A stretch of DNA of 39,086 bases from Sphingomonas parva (ex Maeng et al. 2020) (lineage in GTDB: Bacteria; Pseudomonadota; Alphaproteobacteria; Sphingomonadales; Sphingomonadaceae), in assembly GCF_004564275.1 (NCBI RefSeq), contig NZ_SPDV01000040.1, positions 1 through 39,086 of the forward strand, given 5' to 3'. How positions within the stretch are numbered: the first letter of the stretch is position 1; each line of letters starts with the position of its first letter. The notes under the pieces were generated by a model. It saw only the letters and a list, made by a program, of their open reading frames with translations. It searched no databases and was not told where the DNA came from. Both the position numbers and the translations under genes were made by a program. Below, piece by piece: positions 18,802 to 27,743 of this stretch.

Positions 18802-19547
18802 GCCGGCAGTCCGTTCGGGCGGACCTCGTCCTCGAGGAGGCGGTGCAGCCGTGCCAATGCCGCGCAGAGATAAGCGAGCGCACCCGGCACCCACATCAGG
18901 AGCCCGGCAAGTTGTTGATCCTCAAGAGGTGAGAATCCCCAAGCCGTCGTGGTCAGCGCGTGCGGTGCGTAGAAAGCTTCGTCGCTGAACGTCAGCAGGG
19001 AGCCGAGAAGGCCCATCTGGACCATGTAGGCGAGCAACGCCGCGACGGCCGCAACCGACGAGGATGCCCGCACGGTTGCCCAGAAGGCGATCGCCGATCC
19101 GAGCAGGCTTGCCTGCATCAGCCAGTAGACGGCATTGCTCGACAGCGCCTCGCCGTAGAGCGAAGGCGCATGCCAGAGCCACAGGATCAAGGCACTGACC
19201 GCGGTCCAGCTTGCCGGTCCGCCGCGGATCGCGTTCAGTGCGGATCGCGGCATCGCGGCCGCGATCAGCGGCGCCGCCAATGCGGTCAATAGAACGTGGT
19301 GAGCGCTTCTTGCCGCGAAAAGGGCGGAAGTCAGCGCACAGAATGGGGACACGAAGAGCAACAGAGTGACGGCGGTTGCCGCGAAGAAGAGCGCGCGCTC
19401 GCGCGGCCGGCCGGCAGTGCGAACAAAAGCGATCGCCGAGATCGCCACGAACAGGCACAGGAGCCCCGGATCCAGATTCCACCGTCCGATCAGACCGCCG
19501 GGATCAGGCGCCGCACCGCAATAAGGTATCCAGATCCGTTCATTCAT
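18798..19547 (-). CDS. CtaG-type cytochrome c oxidase assembly protein
   Basis: A 249-residue membrane protein with about seven helices, of the caa3-CtaG family found with caa3 oxidases and distinct from the Cox11 proteins also called CtaG. Marks include WNLDPGLL near the start, FVSPFCALTSALFAARSAHHVLLTAL, the LWLWHAPSLYGEAL motif and a late segment SPLEDQQLAGLLMWVPGAL. The family is needed to assemble the oxidase, probably at the CuB centre. It is the first gene of a pair with the cytochrome b561 gene (ATGA overlap). The ATG at 19547 was chosen as the only start before the first helix. Confidence 0.87.
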   Translation of the reverse strand: MNERIWIPYCGAAPDPGGLIGRWNLDPGLLCLFVAISAIAFVRTAGRPRERALFFAATAVTLLLFVSPFCALTSALFAARSAHHVLLTALAAPLIAAAMPRSALNAIRGGPASWTAVSALILWLWHAPSLYGEALSSNAVYWLMQASLLGSAIAFWATVRASSSVAAVAALLAYMVQMGLLGSLLTFSDEAFYAPHALTTTAWGFSPLEDQQLAGLLMWVPGALAYLCAALARLHRLLEDEVRPNGLPA

Positions 19548-19633
19548 CGGCGTTGGGCGCCTTTCCCGCTCGTTTCGAAATTCACCGGGCCGCTGAATGG
19601 TTCCCGCGTCCAAGGACGGCGCTCGGCGGACGA

Positions 19634-20698
19634 CTATGCGAGCGGCGCTTGGCGCTCCGTAGCCTGCTCGCCGGGGATGCTGGTTGGCGTCTGGAGCGCG
19701 CCGCGCACGTAGAGCCGCTTGACCAGTACGTAGACGACGACCGTGAGCGGCTCGGCAAGCAGCACGCCAATCGCTCCGAATAGCAGGCCGAAGCCTACCA
19801 GGGCGAACAGCAGCAAGGCGGGCGGCAGCTCCACCGCCCGCTTCTGGATCAGCGGCGTGATGACATTGCCTTCGAGCTGCTGAGCGGCGAGGTAGAGAAG
19901 CACGACCCACAAGGCCATAGTCGGGCTGGTCGCCAGCGCCAGCAGGATGGCGGGGATTGCGGCGACGATCGGTCCCACGAAAGGGACGAAGTCGAGGATG
20001 CCCGCCGTGACTCCAAGGGCCAAGGGCGCCTGCATTCCGATCGCCCATAGCCCGACGCCGGTCAGCGTGCCGACCAGCAGCATCGTGGTTACTCGGCCGA
20101 GCAGCCATAGGCGCAGAGCCCCGTAGCAATCTTCGAGGGCTTCGAGGAGCGCCGGGCGGGCGCGTTCCGGCACCAGCTTGGCGACGCCGCGTCGATACAG
20201 CTCGGGGTCGGCGGCGAGGTAGATGGCGCCGAAGATGACGAGGACGATGTCCGCCAGCGCGCTGGTGAACGAGACGACCATCCGAGTCATGCTTGAGACC
20301 ACGCTCTGCCCGCCCCCCTCGAGGGACGGCAGCGCTTGCCGAACTGCCTCACCGAGCCCCCACGTATCCAACCTTTGTTGGATAGCCTGCCACGCGGCAG
20401 GAACTGACTCGCGCAATGTGCTCGCCTGTCTCGCCACTTCTTGACCGAACATCCAGAAGGCAACCGCAAAGACCGCCGTTACGATCAGGATCGCGGCCAG
20501 CAAGGCGGCGCGATCGGGTAGGCGAAGCCTTCGACGAAGCGGTTGCGCTATGACACGGAGGACGACGGCAAGGACGATCGCGCCGAAGGCGAGAATGAGC
20601 AGGCTGCGAAGCACCCAGAGCAGCCAGAACAAGGCGACGAGCGCAAGCACGGTCAGAAGATCGGCGACGAGGCGCCGTCGAGGCGGAGTGGCTCCCAT
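19634..20698 (-). CDS. AI-2E family transporter (PerM/YdiK type)
   Basis: A 354-residue membrane protein of the AI-2 exporter family. It has paired N-terminal helices, a long periplasmic or cytoplasmic helical loop (about 85-170) and the family C-terminal motif set: LAL-type helix, GILDFVPFVGPIVAAIPAILLAL, QQLEGNVITPLIQKRAVELPP and LFGAIGVLLAEPL. Some members export autoinducer-2, others act as Na+/H+ antiporters, so the substrate is open. The ATG at 20698 is preferred to 20833, which would add a Cys/Arg-rich leader unlike the family. It is divergent from the mgtC-like gene. Confidence 0.88.
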   Translation of the reverse strand: MGATPPRRRLVADLLTVLALVALFWLLWVLRSLLILAFGAIVLAVVLRVIAQPLRRRLRLPDRAALLAAILIVTAVFAVAFWMFGQEVARQASTLRESVPAAWQAIQQRLDTWGLGEAVRQALPSLEGGGQSVVSSMTRMVVSFTSALADIVLVIFGAIYLAADPELYRRGVAKLVPERARPALLEALEDCYGALRLWLLGRVTTMLLVGTLTGVGLWAIGMQAPLALGVTAGILDFVPFVGPIVAAIPAILLALATSPTMALWVVLLYLAAQQLEGNVITPLIQKRAVELPPALLLFALVGFGLLFGAIGVLLAEPLTVVVYVLVKRLYVRGALQTPTSIPGEQATERQAPLA

Positions 20699-20782
20699 CC
20701 GCGGCCTTGTCGCGTCTTGAGCGGAATTCGTCCAGCTGAATGGTCTGGCGTTGCACCGCGCTTTCGATCCAGCGCCACTCTC

Positions 20783-20809
20783 GGAACCGGATAAGGTCCA
20801 ACATGCGTT
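20783..20809 (+). promoter_or_regulatory. EcfG-like promoter of the MgtC-like gene
   Basis: Perfect GGAAC (20783-20787) and perfect CGTT (20806-20809) are 18 bases apart, one more than the usual 16-17. The ATG at 20843 follows at a normal leader distance. Confidence 0.4.
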
Positions 20810-20842
20810 GCATCGCACGCGGAGGAAGTTCAATCAGAACGC

Positions 20843-21343
20843 ATGGACTCCGGCGCGTACTTTCCTGTTCATATCGCGTGGATTGACGCGCTGGCTCGAA
20901 TCGCTCTGTCGATCCTGCTTGCGCTGTCGATCGGCGTCGAGCGGTTCGTGCACAAGAAGCCCGTCGACTTCCGCCCGTTCGTTATCATCTCCCTCAGTTC
21001 GTGTGGTCTCGGCCTGCTTGTCATGGAGCTGCCGTTCACGTCTTCCGACAGCAATCTGTCGATCGATCCCGCAAAGGTGATCAGCGGCGTGATGAGCGGC
21101 ATCGGCTTCCTGGGCGCCGGCGCCCTGTTTCGAGAAGGAGACATCGTGAAGGGCGCCGGTTCCGCCGCATCGATCTGGTCGGCGGGAGCGATCGGGCTGA
21201 TCTGCGGGATGGGCTTCTTCTGGCTGGCGGGACTGGTCGCGCTCGGTATCATCCTCTTGTTCCTGCTCAGCCGCCGCTTCGTCGAGACCGACGCCTATAC
21301 GGCCAGGCTCAACCAAGAGGATGAGGACAAGGTTGATCGATAA
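20843..21343 (+). CDS. MgtC/SapB family membrane protein
   Basis: A 166-residue protein with four to five membrane segments. It shows the family core GVERFVHKKPVDFRPFVIISL and SGIGFLGAGALFREGDIVKGAGSAASIW, followed by IGLICGMGF. Members affect magnesium starvation survival and, in pathogens, ATP synthase activity; those roles cannot be assumed here. The protein lacks the long soluble C-terminal domain of enteric MgtC, which makes it the short SapB form. GAGGAAG precedes the ATG. An EcfG-like promoter lies just upstream. Confidence 0.88.
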   Translation: MDSGAYFPVHIAWIDALARIALSILLALSIGVERFVHKKPVDFRPFVIISLSSCGLGLLVMELPFTSSDSNLSIDPAKVISGVMSGIGFLGAGALFREGDIVKGAGSAASIWSAGAIGLICGMGFFWLAGLVALGIILLFLLSRRFVETDAYTARLNQEDEDKVDR

Positions 21344-21433
21344 CGTCAGTCGAGGCTCTGAGCCGCCGCCTGCGCGGCGGAGAGGCGGCAAAGTCTTGCG
21401 AGCTCGCGCGGTGTCGAAAAGCTTGAGCGCTTG

Positions 21434-23218
21434 ATGTCGCTCCCTTCACTTCATGCGATCGGCGCGATCTTGCTGACCATCGCGATGTTCTACGGTTTCG
21501 TCTCCGGTCGGGCGCGAGTCGAGATTATTTCGCTGCTGACGATCAGCGCGATCGCGCTCGGACTGTATTCATTCCCACTCCCTGGGCAGGCGCCAACCGA
21601 CGGGCTGAAGCTCGCTTTCGAGGGTTTCGGCCATTACGCGCTGATCACCATTTGCGCGCTGATGGTGCTGGGACGTGGGCTGGTTACGACCGGTGCGCTG
21701 GAGCCCGCGTCTAGGCTGCTGACGCGCGTGTGGCGCTTCAACCGACAAATAGGCCTGTTCGTCACTTTGCTGCTCGCCATGGCCATGAGCATGCTGGTCA
21801 ACGACACGCCGGTGCTCGTGCTGCTGCTGCCGATCATGGCGGCGATCGCAGCGAATGGCGGGATGCCCGCTTCGAAGACGCTTATCCCGGTCAACAGCGC
21901 GGTGCTGATCGGCGGGATGGCGACAACCATCGGCACCTCGACCAACCTGCTGGTCGTGTCGATCGCGACCGACCTCGGTCTGCCGCCGATGAGCGTGTTC
22001 CATTTCACACCGGTCGTTCTGATGGCAGCGGCCGTGGCGCTGCCATTCATGTGGCTGGTCATGCCGCGCCTTCTGCCCGACAATTCGATAGCCGCCGGCC
22101 ACGAGCCGCGACGGTTTCTCGCGACGCTCCGTTTCGGCGGCGCTTCGTCGGGGCGCGACATGGATCCAGCGGCGCTCGAGAAGCGACTGCCGCCGGGTGT
22201 CGAGATCCTTGCGGCCCCTGCCAGCGGTCGATTGGCGGTGCGCGCCACCCATGCCGAACTGGAAGAGGCGATGCGCGTGCTGGGTGCCACCGCAGCCCCG
22301 GCCTGGCTGATGGAGCGGCTCCAAAGCGGCTATGGCAAGACGGGTGAAGATCTGACGGTTGTCGAGCTGTCGATCCCGAGGGACTCGGGCTTGATCGGCA
22401 GGACGGTTGCGACCGCCAATGTGGCCGAGCGCTTCAACGTCGCCCTGCTCGGCGTGCACGACGCCCGGCACCTGTGGCCTGATGAGCGGCCAGCGGACGG
22501 GCGCCAGATCACCATATTCGGCGAGGGGGATATCATCCTTGCGGCCGGCGCAATGCCGGACCTGCAGGAATTCGCGCGCGCTGAGAACCTGCTCGTGCTC
22601 GAGGGCGCGAAGGAGCTGCCGCGCACTGCCAAGGCGCCGCTCGCGCTCGCGATCATGGCGGGCGCGGTGGTGCCGGCGAGCATCGGGCTCGTGCCGATCG
22701 CGATTTCGGCGCTGGCCGGAGCGATCGCGATGTTCGTAACCGGCTGCGTGCGGTTCGATCGAATCGGCAGCGCCCTTTCGGCCAAGGTGATCGTGCTCGT
22801 CGCCGCGAGCATCGCGATCGGCCGCATCATCCTCGACAGCGGCGCCGCCGAGTGGCTCGGCGGCCTCATCGCGCTCGGCCTGCAGTTCCTGCCGGCCGCC
22901 GGGGTGCTCGCAGCAGTGATGCTGTTCGTGACCGTGCTCACCAACTTCGCCTCCAACACGACCGCGGCCGCGGTCGGGACCCCGATCGCCTTCAGCCTGG
23001 CGCAGAAGCTCGGCATCCCCGTCGAGCCGCTGGTGCTGGCCGTGCTGTTCGGCTGCAACCTGTGCTATGCGACGCCGGTGGCCTACCAAACCAACATGCT
23101 GATCATGTCGGCCGGTGATTACAAATTTAGTGACTACACCAAGACAGGCCTACCACTAGTGGCAATAATGATTACCACGTTATCGATGGTCTTAGTGTAC
23201 AGGTATAATCTTTACTGA
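21434..23218 (+). CDS. SLC13-type anion permease with RCK_C domains
   Basis: A 594-residue permease of the divalent anion/ArsB superfamily. Two halves of membrane helices (residues 1-210 and about 395-594) flank a soluble region with two TrkA-C-type domains (about 230-385; LTVVELSIPRDSGLIGRTV). The first half has the hairpin-loop signature MSMLVNDTPVLVLLLPIM and GGMATTIGTSTNLLVV; the second has NFASNTTAAAVGTPIA. Sulfate, dicarboxylates and other anions are known substrates of relatives. The last 35 codons (from about 23112) switch to AT-rich codons unlike the rest. ATG 21434 is used; a TTG directly before it is equally possible. Confidence 0.87.
   Translation: MSLPSLHAIGAILLTIAMFYGFVSGRARVEIISLLTISAIALGLYSFPLPGQAPTDGLKLAFEGFGHYALITICALMVLGRGLVTTGALEPASRLLTRVWRFNRQIGLFVTLLLAMAMSMLVNDTPVLVLLLPIMAAIAANGGMPASKTLIPVNSAVLIGGMATTIGTSTNLLVVSIATDLGLPPMSVFHFTPVVLMAAAVALPFMWLVMPRLLPDNSIAAGHEPRRFLATLRFGGASSGRDMDPAALEKRLPPGVEILAAPASGRLAVRATHAELEEAMRVLGATAAPAWLMERLQSGYGKTGEDLTVVELSIPRDSGLIGRTVATANVAERFNVALLGVHDARHLWPDERPADGRQITIFGEGDIILAAGAMPDLQEFARAENLLVLEGAKELPRTAKAPLALAIMAGAVVPASIGLVPIAISALAGAIAMFVTGCVRFDRIGSALSAKVIVLVAASIAIGRIILDSGAAEWLGGLIALGLQFLPAAGVLAAVMLFVTVLTNFASNTTAAAVGTPIAFSLAQKLGIPVEPLVLAVLFGCNLCYATPVAYQTNMLIMSAGDYKFSDYTKTGLPLVAIMITTLSMVLVYRYNLY
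23180..23209 (+). promoter_or_regulatory. Possible sigma70-type promoter inside the permease 3' end
   Basis: TTATCG (23180-23185) and a perfect TATAAT (23204-23209) are 18 bases apart in an AT-rich patch. It could drive the DUF421 operon 220 bases downstream. The -35 match is weak. Confidence 0.3.
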
Positions 23219-23430
23219 CGCGCATTGAGGTCGGATCGCCCAATTTGCGCCGCACCTGATCTGAACGGCGCCAGCGCTTTGAGCAAGAGGGCACTGTTCG
23301 ACAACGACCTCCCTCCTGTGGCTCAGCCGCATAAAATGAGGATAGCAGCGTCGTCGAATGCGTTCAGTGAAGAGATCACCGTCCGAACCTCGGCCCGTAC
23401 GTACCCGGGCGCCGTGCAACAGGAGCCTCC

Positions 23431-23907
23431 ATGTTCTTCTCAGGTTTCGAAGGAATCTGGCGCACCCTGATCGTCGGCATCTGTGCCTATGTGGCGCTGG
23501 TGGGCGTGCTCCGGATCACCGGGAAGCGCACGCTGTCGAAGATGAATGCGTTCGATCTGGTCGTCACCGTCGCGCTCGGCTCGACACTGGCGACGATCCT
23601 GCTCTCCAAGGATGTGGCTTTAGCAGAAGGCGTGACCGCTTTCCTGCTGCTGGTTGGCGCGCAATATGGGGTGACCTGGACCTCGATCCGCTCGACCCGC
23701 TTTCGTCGCTGGGTCAAGTCGGAGCCGCGAGCGCTGCTTCGGGACGGGCAAATGATCGCCGAGGCGATGCGTAGCGAGCGGGTGACGGAAGACGAGGTGG
23801 AAGCGGCTATCCGCGCCGCCGGCCATCTCGATCCGGCGGCAATTGCGCTTGTCATGCTGGAGACCGACGGCAGCATGAGCGTCGTTCCGCAACGCGGGGG
23901 CGTTTGA
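23431..23907 (+). CDS. DUF421 (YetF-type) membrane protein
   Basis: A 158-residue protein with three N-terminal membrane helices and a soluble C-terminal domain. Marks are RITGKRTLSKMNAFDLVVTVALGS, ending the second helix region, and the domain pattern SEPRALLRDGQMIAEAMRSERVTEDEV with a C-terminal beta motif LVMLETDGSMSVV. YetF relatives in Bacillus are germination or envelope proteins; function here is unknown. GGAG precedes the ATG. The next gene follows after four bases, so it opens an operon of envelope proteins. Confidence 0.88.
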   Translation: MFFSGFEGIWRTLIVGICAYVALVGVLRITGKRTLSKMNAFDLVVTVALGSTLATILLSKDVALAEGVTAFLLLVGAQYGVTWTSIRSTRFRRWVKSEPRALLRDGQMIAEAMRSERVTEDEVEAAIRAAGHLDPAAIALVMLETDGSMSVVPQRGGV

Positions 23908-23911
23908 GGGT

Positions 23912-25159
23912 ATGTGGGTAAAGGTTCGGCTGTTCGCGTTGATCGAGGACGTGCGCGGCAGCTACTGGTTCGTGCCCGCGCTGCTTGCGCTGCTCGGCTT
24001 CGGGGCGGGGCTGGCGCTGGTCTACCTCGACGCGCTGCTCGGCGACGCCTGGCTCGGCCGGGTCGAATGGTTCTACGGCAGCCGCCCGGAGGGAGCGCGA
24101 TCGCTGCTGTCGACCGTAGCCGGCTCCACGATTACCGTCGCCGGTGTCGTATTCTCCATCACATTGGCGGCGGTCACCTACGCGTCGGGCCAGTACGGTC
24201 CGCGACTGCTCAGCAACTTCGTTCGCGATCGAGGCAATCAGGTGACGCTGGGCGTGTTCATCGGCACGTTCCTCTACTGCCTCGTCGTCCTTCGCACGAT
24301 CCGCAGCGCCGAAGAGACGAGCGCCGATACGGCCGGAGCGGTGCGCGAAGCATTCGTGCCGCATTTGGCCATGTTCGGCGCGCTGGCGCTCGCCATCCTG
24401 TCGATCGGGGTGCTGATCTACTTCGTTCACCACGTCACCGACGGCATCCACATCAATAATGTCATCGCACGTATCGGCCGCGGTTTGCTCTCGGACATAG
24501 AGAAAGCGAGCGACCACGATGGGGATGATGGGACGGATGCCGCTCTCGTCCCGCCCGGCTCCGGAACGCCGATCCCCTCGCAAAAGACCGGTTATGTGGA
24601 CGCTTTAGACGAAGATGCTCTGCTCGCGATTGCCGCCGAGCACGACCTTTTCCTGACGGTGCTCGCAATCCCCGGCGATTTCGTCCACCGGGGTCGCCCG
24701 CTCCTGTTGGTAACGGCGACCGGATCCGCTGACCTGCACGCGTGCGGCGACCTGTTCTCGATCAGCCGCAAGAGATCGTCGCTGCAGGATCTGCGGTTTG
24801 CAATCGACGAGTTGGTCGAGCTTGCCGCGCGCGCGCTTTCGCCGGGCGTCAACGATCCGTTCACCGCAATCGCCTGTATTGATTGGCTCGGCGCGGCTTT
24901 GACTGATCTCGCTGAACTCCCGAGGCGCTCTACTGTCGTCCGGGACAAGGAGGGGCGGCCGCGGCTGCTCCTGCGTCGGTTGAGCTTCGGTGACTATCTG
25001 AACTCGGCGATTGGACAGCTTCGTCCCTATGCTGCACGCGATCCTAATGCCGCGGCGCATCTTGCCCGAACGCTCGAGGTCGTAGGCAAATCGATAAGGG
25101 ACAACGAAAACCATGCGTTGCTTCGAGCCGAGCTGGATCGCGTTCGCGCGGAGATGTGA
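23912..25159 (+). CDS. DUF2254 family membrane protein
   Basis: A 415-residue protein with four membrane segments in the first 190 residues and a soluble C-terminal half. It matches DUF2254 by LLSTVAGSTITVAGVVFSITLAAV, SGQYGPRLLSNFVRDRGNQVTLG, FIGTFLYCLVVLRTIR and, later, LSPGVNDPFTAIACIDWLGAAL. The family has no established function. It follows the DUF421 gene by four bases, and its TGA overlaps a GTG start of the next gene. The C-terminal helix pair at about residues 370-410 is charged and soluble. Confidence 0.88.
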   Translation: MWVKVRLFALIEDVRGSYWFVPALLALLGFGAGLALVYLDALLGDAWLGRVEWFYGSRPEGARSLLSTVAGSTITVAGVVFSITLAAVTYASGQYGPRLLSNFVRDRGNQVTLGVFIGTFLYCLVVLRTIRSAEETSADTAGAVREAFVPHLAMFGALALAILSIGVLIYFVHHVTDGIHINNVIARIGRGLLSDIEKASDHDGDDGTDAALVPPGSGTPIPSQKTGYVDALDEDALLAIAAEHDLFLTVLAIPGDFVHRGRPLLLVTATGSADLHACGDLFSISRKRSSLQDLRFAIDELVELAARALSPGVNDPFTAIACIDWLGAALTDLAELPRRSTVVRDKEGRPRLLLRRLSFGDYLNSAIGQLRPYAARDPNAAAHLARTLEVVGKSIRDNENHALLRAELDRVRAEM

Positions 25160-26163
25160 GGAGGGTCATCCGGCTCTGGCTGAAGTCTGTTCCAACGATG
25201 TACGGGGCCGACGCGCGTGAGGGCGGCAGCCGGGCATCATCGCTCCCGACACGTCGGCACTATCCTATGACGGGCGTCGGCTGTCTGAGACCGCAGATCG
25301 TCTTGCGCACGATCCAAGCTGGGTGGCGAACGGTTCGAAGTGCCGCGCAGGACGATTTCGGCATGGTGGCGAGCTCGATCGCCTTTTCGTCCTTTCTGTC
25401 GCTGCTGCCGCTCCTGGCCCTGGTCGCCCTCACCTACGGCGCCTTCAACGATCCGGAGGAGGTGATCAGCGACCTCAGGAGCTTGATCCGCTTCATTCCC
25501 GCCGAAGCACGAGGCTTCATCGATGTCTGGCTCGGAGAAGCCTTGCTCCAACGCGAAGGCAGCAGCGCCGGAGCTGCCATCTCCCTTGCGCTGCTGGTCT
25601 ATAGCGCAAGTCGTGCCGGACGATCGCTCCTCTACGGCCTGAACGTCGCATACCGGGTCGATCGAGGACGGGGCTTCCTGGCGCGCAGGGCGACGTCGAT
25701 CGTGATCGTTGCGATCGCGGCCGCGATCATCACGGGGGCCCTGGCCGCGATTTCGATCCTCACGTTCGTTTCGCGCTTTTTGCCGGAGGTGCCGTTCGCA
25801 TCGGAGATCGCACACATAATGTTCTGGGCGGCGGCCGCACTCGCCGCTGGCTGTGGGCTGACCGTGATCTACAGATATGGACCGGCGAAGGAAGCGCATG
25901 CCGCCTCTTGGCGGGACGTCGTGCCGGGCGCCGTGATAGCCACCCTCTTGTGGTTGCTCGCGACTGGTGCGTTCAGTTTCTATCTCAATCGCTTCGACAG
26001 TCTCGGCCGGGTTTACGGCTCCCTTGCTGCGATCGTGCTGCTTCAATTCTGGTTGCTGGCCTCTGCGATGGTGTTCCTGCTGGGCGCCCGCTTCAACGTC
26101 GAGGTGGCGGAAGCGCTTGATGAGCAGGATCGAAGCGGCCGAACGGGCCCGGATGGAGGATAA
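25156..26163 (+). CDS. YihY/BrkB family membrane protein
   Basis: A 335-residue protein from the GTG at 25156 (or 298 from ATG 25267) with six membrane segments of the YihY/virulence factor BrkB family: SIAFSSFLSLLPLLALVALTYG, LVYSASRAGRSLLYGLNVAY, VIYRYGPAKEAHAASWRDVVPGAVIAT and FSFYLNRFDSLGRVYGSLAAIV. Older annotation as ribonuclease BN is wrong for this family. Function is unknown. The GTG overlaps the DUF2254 stop (GTGA) and has GGAG before it, which favours coupling; family similarity begins only after residue 45, so the later ATG cannot be excluded. Confidence 0.87.
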   Translation: MRRVIRLWLKSVPTMYGADAREGGSRASSLPTRRHYPMTGVGCLRPQIVLRTIQAGWRTVRSAAQDDFGMVASSIAFSSFLSLLPLLALVALTYGAFNDPEEVISDLRSLIRFIPAEARGFIDVWLGEALLQREGSSAGAAISLALLVYSASRAGRSLLYGLNVAYRVDRGRGFLARRATSIVIVAIAAAIITGALAAISILTFVSRFLPEVPFASEIAHIMFWAAAALAAGCGLTVIYRYGPAKEAHAASWRDVVPGAVIATLLWLLATGAFSFYLNRFDSLGRVYGSLAAIVLLQFWLLASAMVFLLGARFNVEVAEALDEQDRSGRTGPDGG

Positions 26164-26188
26164 ATGGAGGATAAGAGGTAAACACGCC

Positions 26189-26212
26189 GGAGGAGGCATA
26201 CGCGTCTCCTCC
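26189..26212 (+). terminator. Hairpin between the YihY and protease genes
   Basis: GGAGGAG (26189-26195) pairs with CTCCTCC (26206-26212) around ten bases. It is followed by CCCCGA, not by T residues, so it is a weak terminator or an RNA stability element. Confidence 0.35.
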
Positions 26213-26274
26213 CCCCGACATCACTGGGCTGCGCGCAGCGGAGCCGAGCACGACGATGCGTGTTATCGGAGCGC

Positions 26275-27246
26275 ATGGCCTCGAGCAAAACGCCAGCTTC
26301 TACCCTGCGACAGCGGCTCCCCTGGCTGTTGCCGCTCTTGCTGTTCCTCGGCTTGATCGGCCTGCTCTCGTTGTCCAGCGACGTGCGGCGGCGGCTCGGC
26401 ATCAAGCCTAACCACCCTGGCTATGAGTGGCTTCGCGACGAGCTTGAACGAGCACAACTCCTGTCACGATCAGCGGCGGCTGAATCTCGAGTTCAGACGA
26501 ACGCCGCGGCAGCTCAGATTCTCGAACAGGCGATCCGATATTCCAGGAGCAACGCACGACGCAGCGGTACTCGGGAAATCCCGTCGAACGTGAAGATGGC
26601 ACTCGCTGCGCACTTCCCCGAGAGCATTCTCGACGAGACGCGATGGCGCCTTGCCGGCAGCGATCTCACCCTCGGGTCAGCGGTCGCGGCTTGGTACGGA
26701 CGCGAAGGTGGCGCGGTGGCGCTTGTCGACACGATAATCTTTTCCGACCAGCGAATGGCCGGGAACCTCGTCCTGTGGGCGCACGAACTCACCCATGCGC
26801 TGCAGTACGAGGAACTCGGGCTGCGCGAATTCGCTCGTCTCTACGTCTCCGGCCATGCGCTTCTGGAAAGGCAGGCTTGGCAGAACGCCTACCGAATTGG
26901 CGCTGTCCTGCAGCAACAGCGGCAAGCCGCGTCGAAGCGAAAGTTCACGGCCTGCGATCGCTCCAACTTACCAGCTCGGGGCATCGAGCGCCCGCTGACC
27001 GTCCGCGCCGAACTGCTGAGCCTGAGAGCGGGCCGCGGCAGTCGGGCCAATACCGGATGCTTGTCGGGCGCGCGAGAGCTGTCGAAAGCTGCCGTTCCCC
27101 GTGCACTGCTCGACCGAGAGTTGCCGGGCACTCCATGGCCAACTTCAGCCGAAGAGCAGCCGGACGAATTTGTCGTGCGCGCGAAAATTGCGAGCTACCC
27201 GCGGCTGCAGGTGACACGTTCTCCGCGCAACCTGGCACGATCTTAG
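26275..27246 (+). CDS. Membrane-anchored protein with HELTH zinc motif (DUF4157-like)
   Basis: A 323-residue protein. A short cytoplasmic start is followed by one membrane helix (about 15-34, LPWLLPLLLFLGLIGLLSL), so most of the protein is probably periplasmic. Residues 100-185 resemble the DUF4157 peptidase-like domain: EIPSNVKMALAAHFP, a LVDTIIFSD segment and the zinc motif HELTH at 170-174 followed by ALQYEELGLREFARLY. The last 120 residues are Arg/Ser-rich and unlike any family I know. ATG 26275 was chosen over a GTG at 26260. It ends the envelope operon and is the last island gene before the right repeat. Activity is inferred from the motif only. Confidence 0.72.
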   Translation: MASSKTPASTLRQRLPWLLPLLLFLGLIGLLSLSSDVRRRLGIKPNHPGYEWLRDELERAQLLSRSAAAESRVQTNAAAAQILEQAIRYSRSNARRSGTREIPSNVKMALAAHFPESILDETRWRLAGSDLTLGSAVAAWYGREGGAVALVDTIIFSDQRMAGNLVLWAHELTHALQYEELGLREFARLYVSGHALLERQAWQNAYRIGAVLQQQRQAASKRKFTACDRSNLPARGIERPLTVRAELLSLRAGRGSRANTGCLSGARELSKAAVPRALLDRELPGTPWPTSAEEQPDEFVVRAKIASYPRLQVTRSPRNLARS

Positions 27247-27374
27247 CTTCACGACGAGGCGACCCGGGGCAAAAAGCAGCCTCAGGACGTAACCAACTCA
27301 TGTGTACAAAAGCGCGGGTTGGCGACCACAAGAAACGGCAGTTTTCCGCCACTTCTGCTTTCAGGTGACGCCTT

Positions 27375-27456
27375 CCGTAGGGGTCACCATCTCTGCCCAA
27401 GAGCGGCAAATTCCTGGAAGGTCGCAACCGCGCCCCTGCCCGTGTCTGGCACCAGG
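27375..27456 (+). repeat. Right direct repeat of the island, with tRNA-Glu 3' end fragment
   Basis: This copy matches 7525-7606 at 80 of 82 positions. It begins with the last 15 bases of the tRNA-Glu (CCGTAGGGGTCACCA) but no tRNA body precedes it. The gap 27247-27743 holds no gene; it contains this repeat, the homologous block at 27654-27703 and about 180 bases found only in this copy. Confidence 0.85.
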
Positions 27457-27653
27457 CAAAACCTCCTGCATCGATCTTCTTCGCGGCCTGTCATAGCCGG
27501 AGCGACTGAGCGCCGTTCGGCGGCAAGACCTGCCCGGGGCACCCGGCTCTCACCTCGAAACTCGAAAGGGCGGCGACGGTCACGCTGGACGCGCAACGGA
27601 ACGCCGCCCGCCGGCGACGAACGAGCACGCCCTTCACGCTCTCGTTCGCGGGA

Positions 27654-27703
27654 CCTGGCGCGAAGCTGCGCGTCTATTCGAAGCCGCTCTCCTGCTTCTC
27701 GGC
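27654..27703 (+). repeat. Second homologous block next to the right att repeat
   Basis: Matches 7621-7670 at 46 of 50 positions. The homology outside the att repeat suggests that two related element ends, one at each junction, are present, as in tandem islands. Confidence 0.7.
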
Positions 27704-27743
27704 ACGATCGCGTGCGGCCCGAGGGATCCTCCGAAAATCTATC

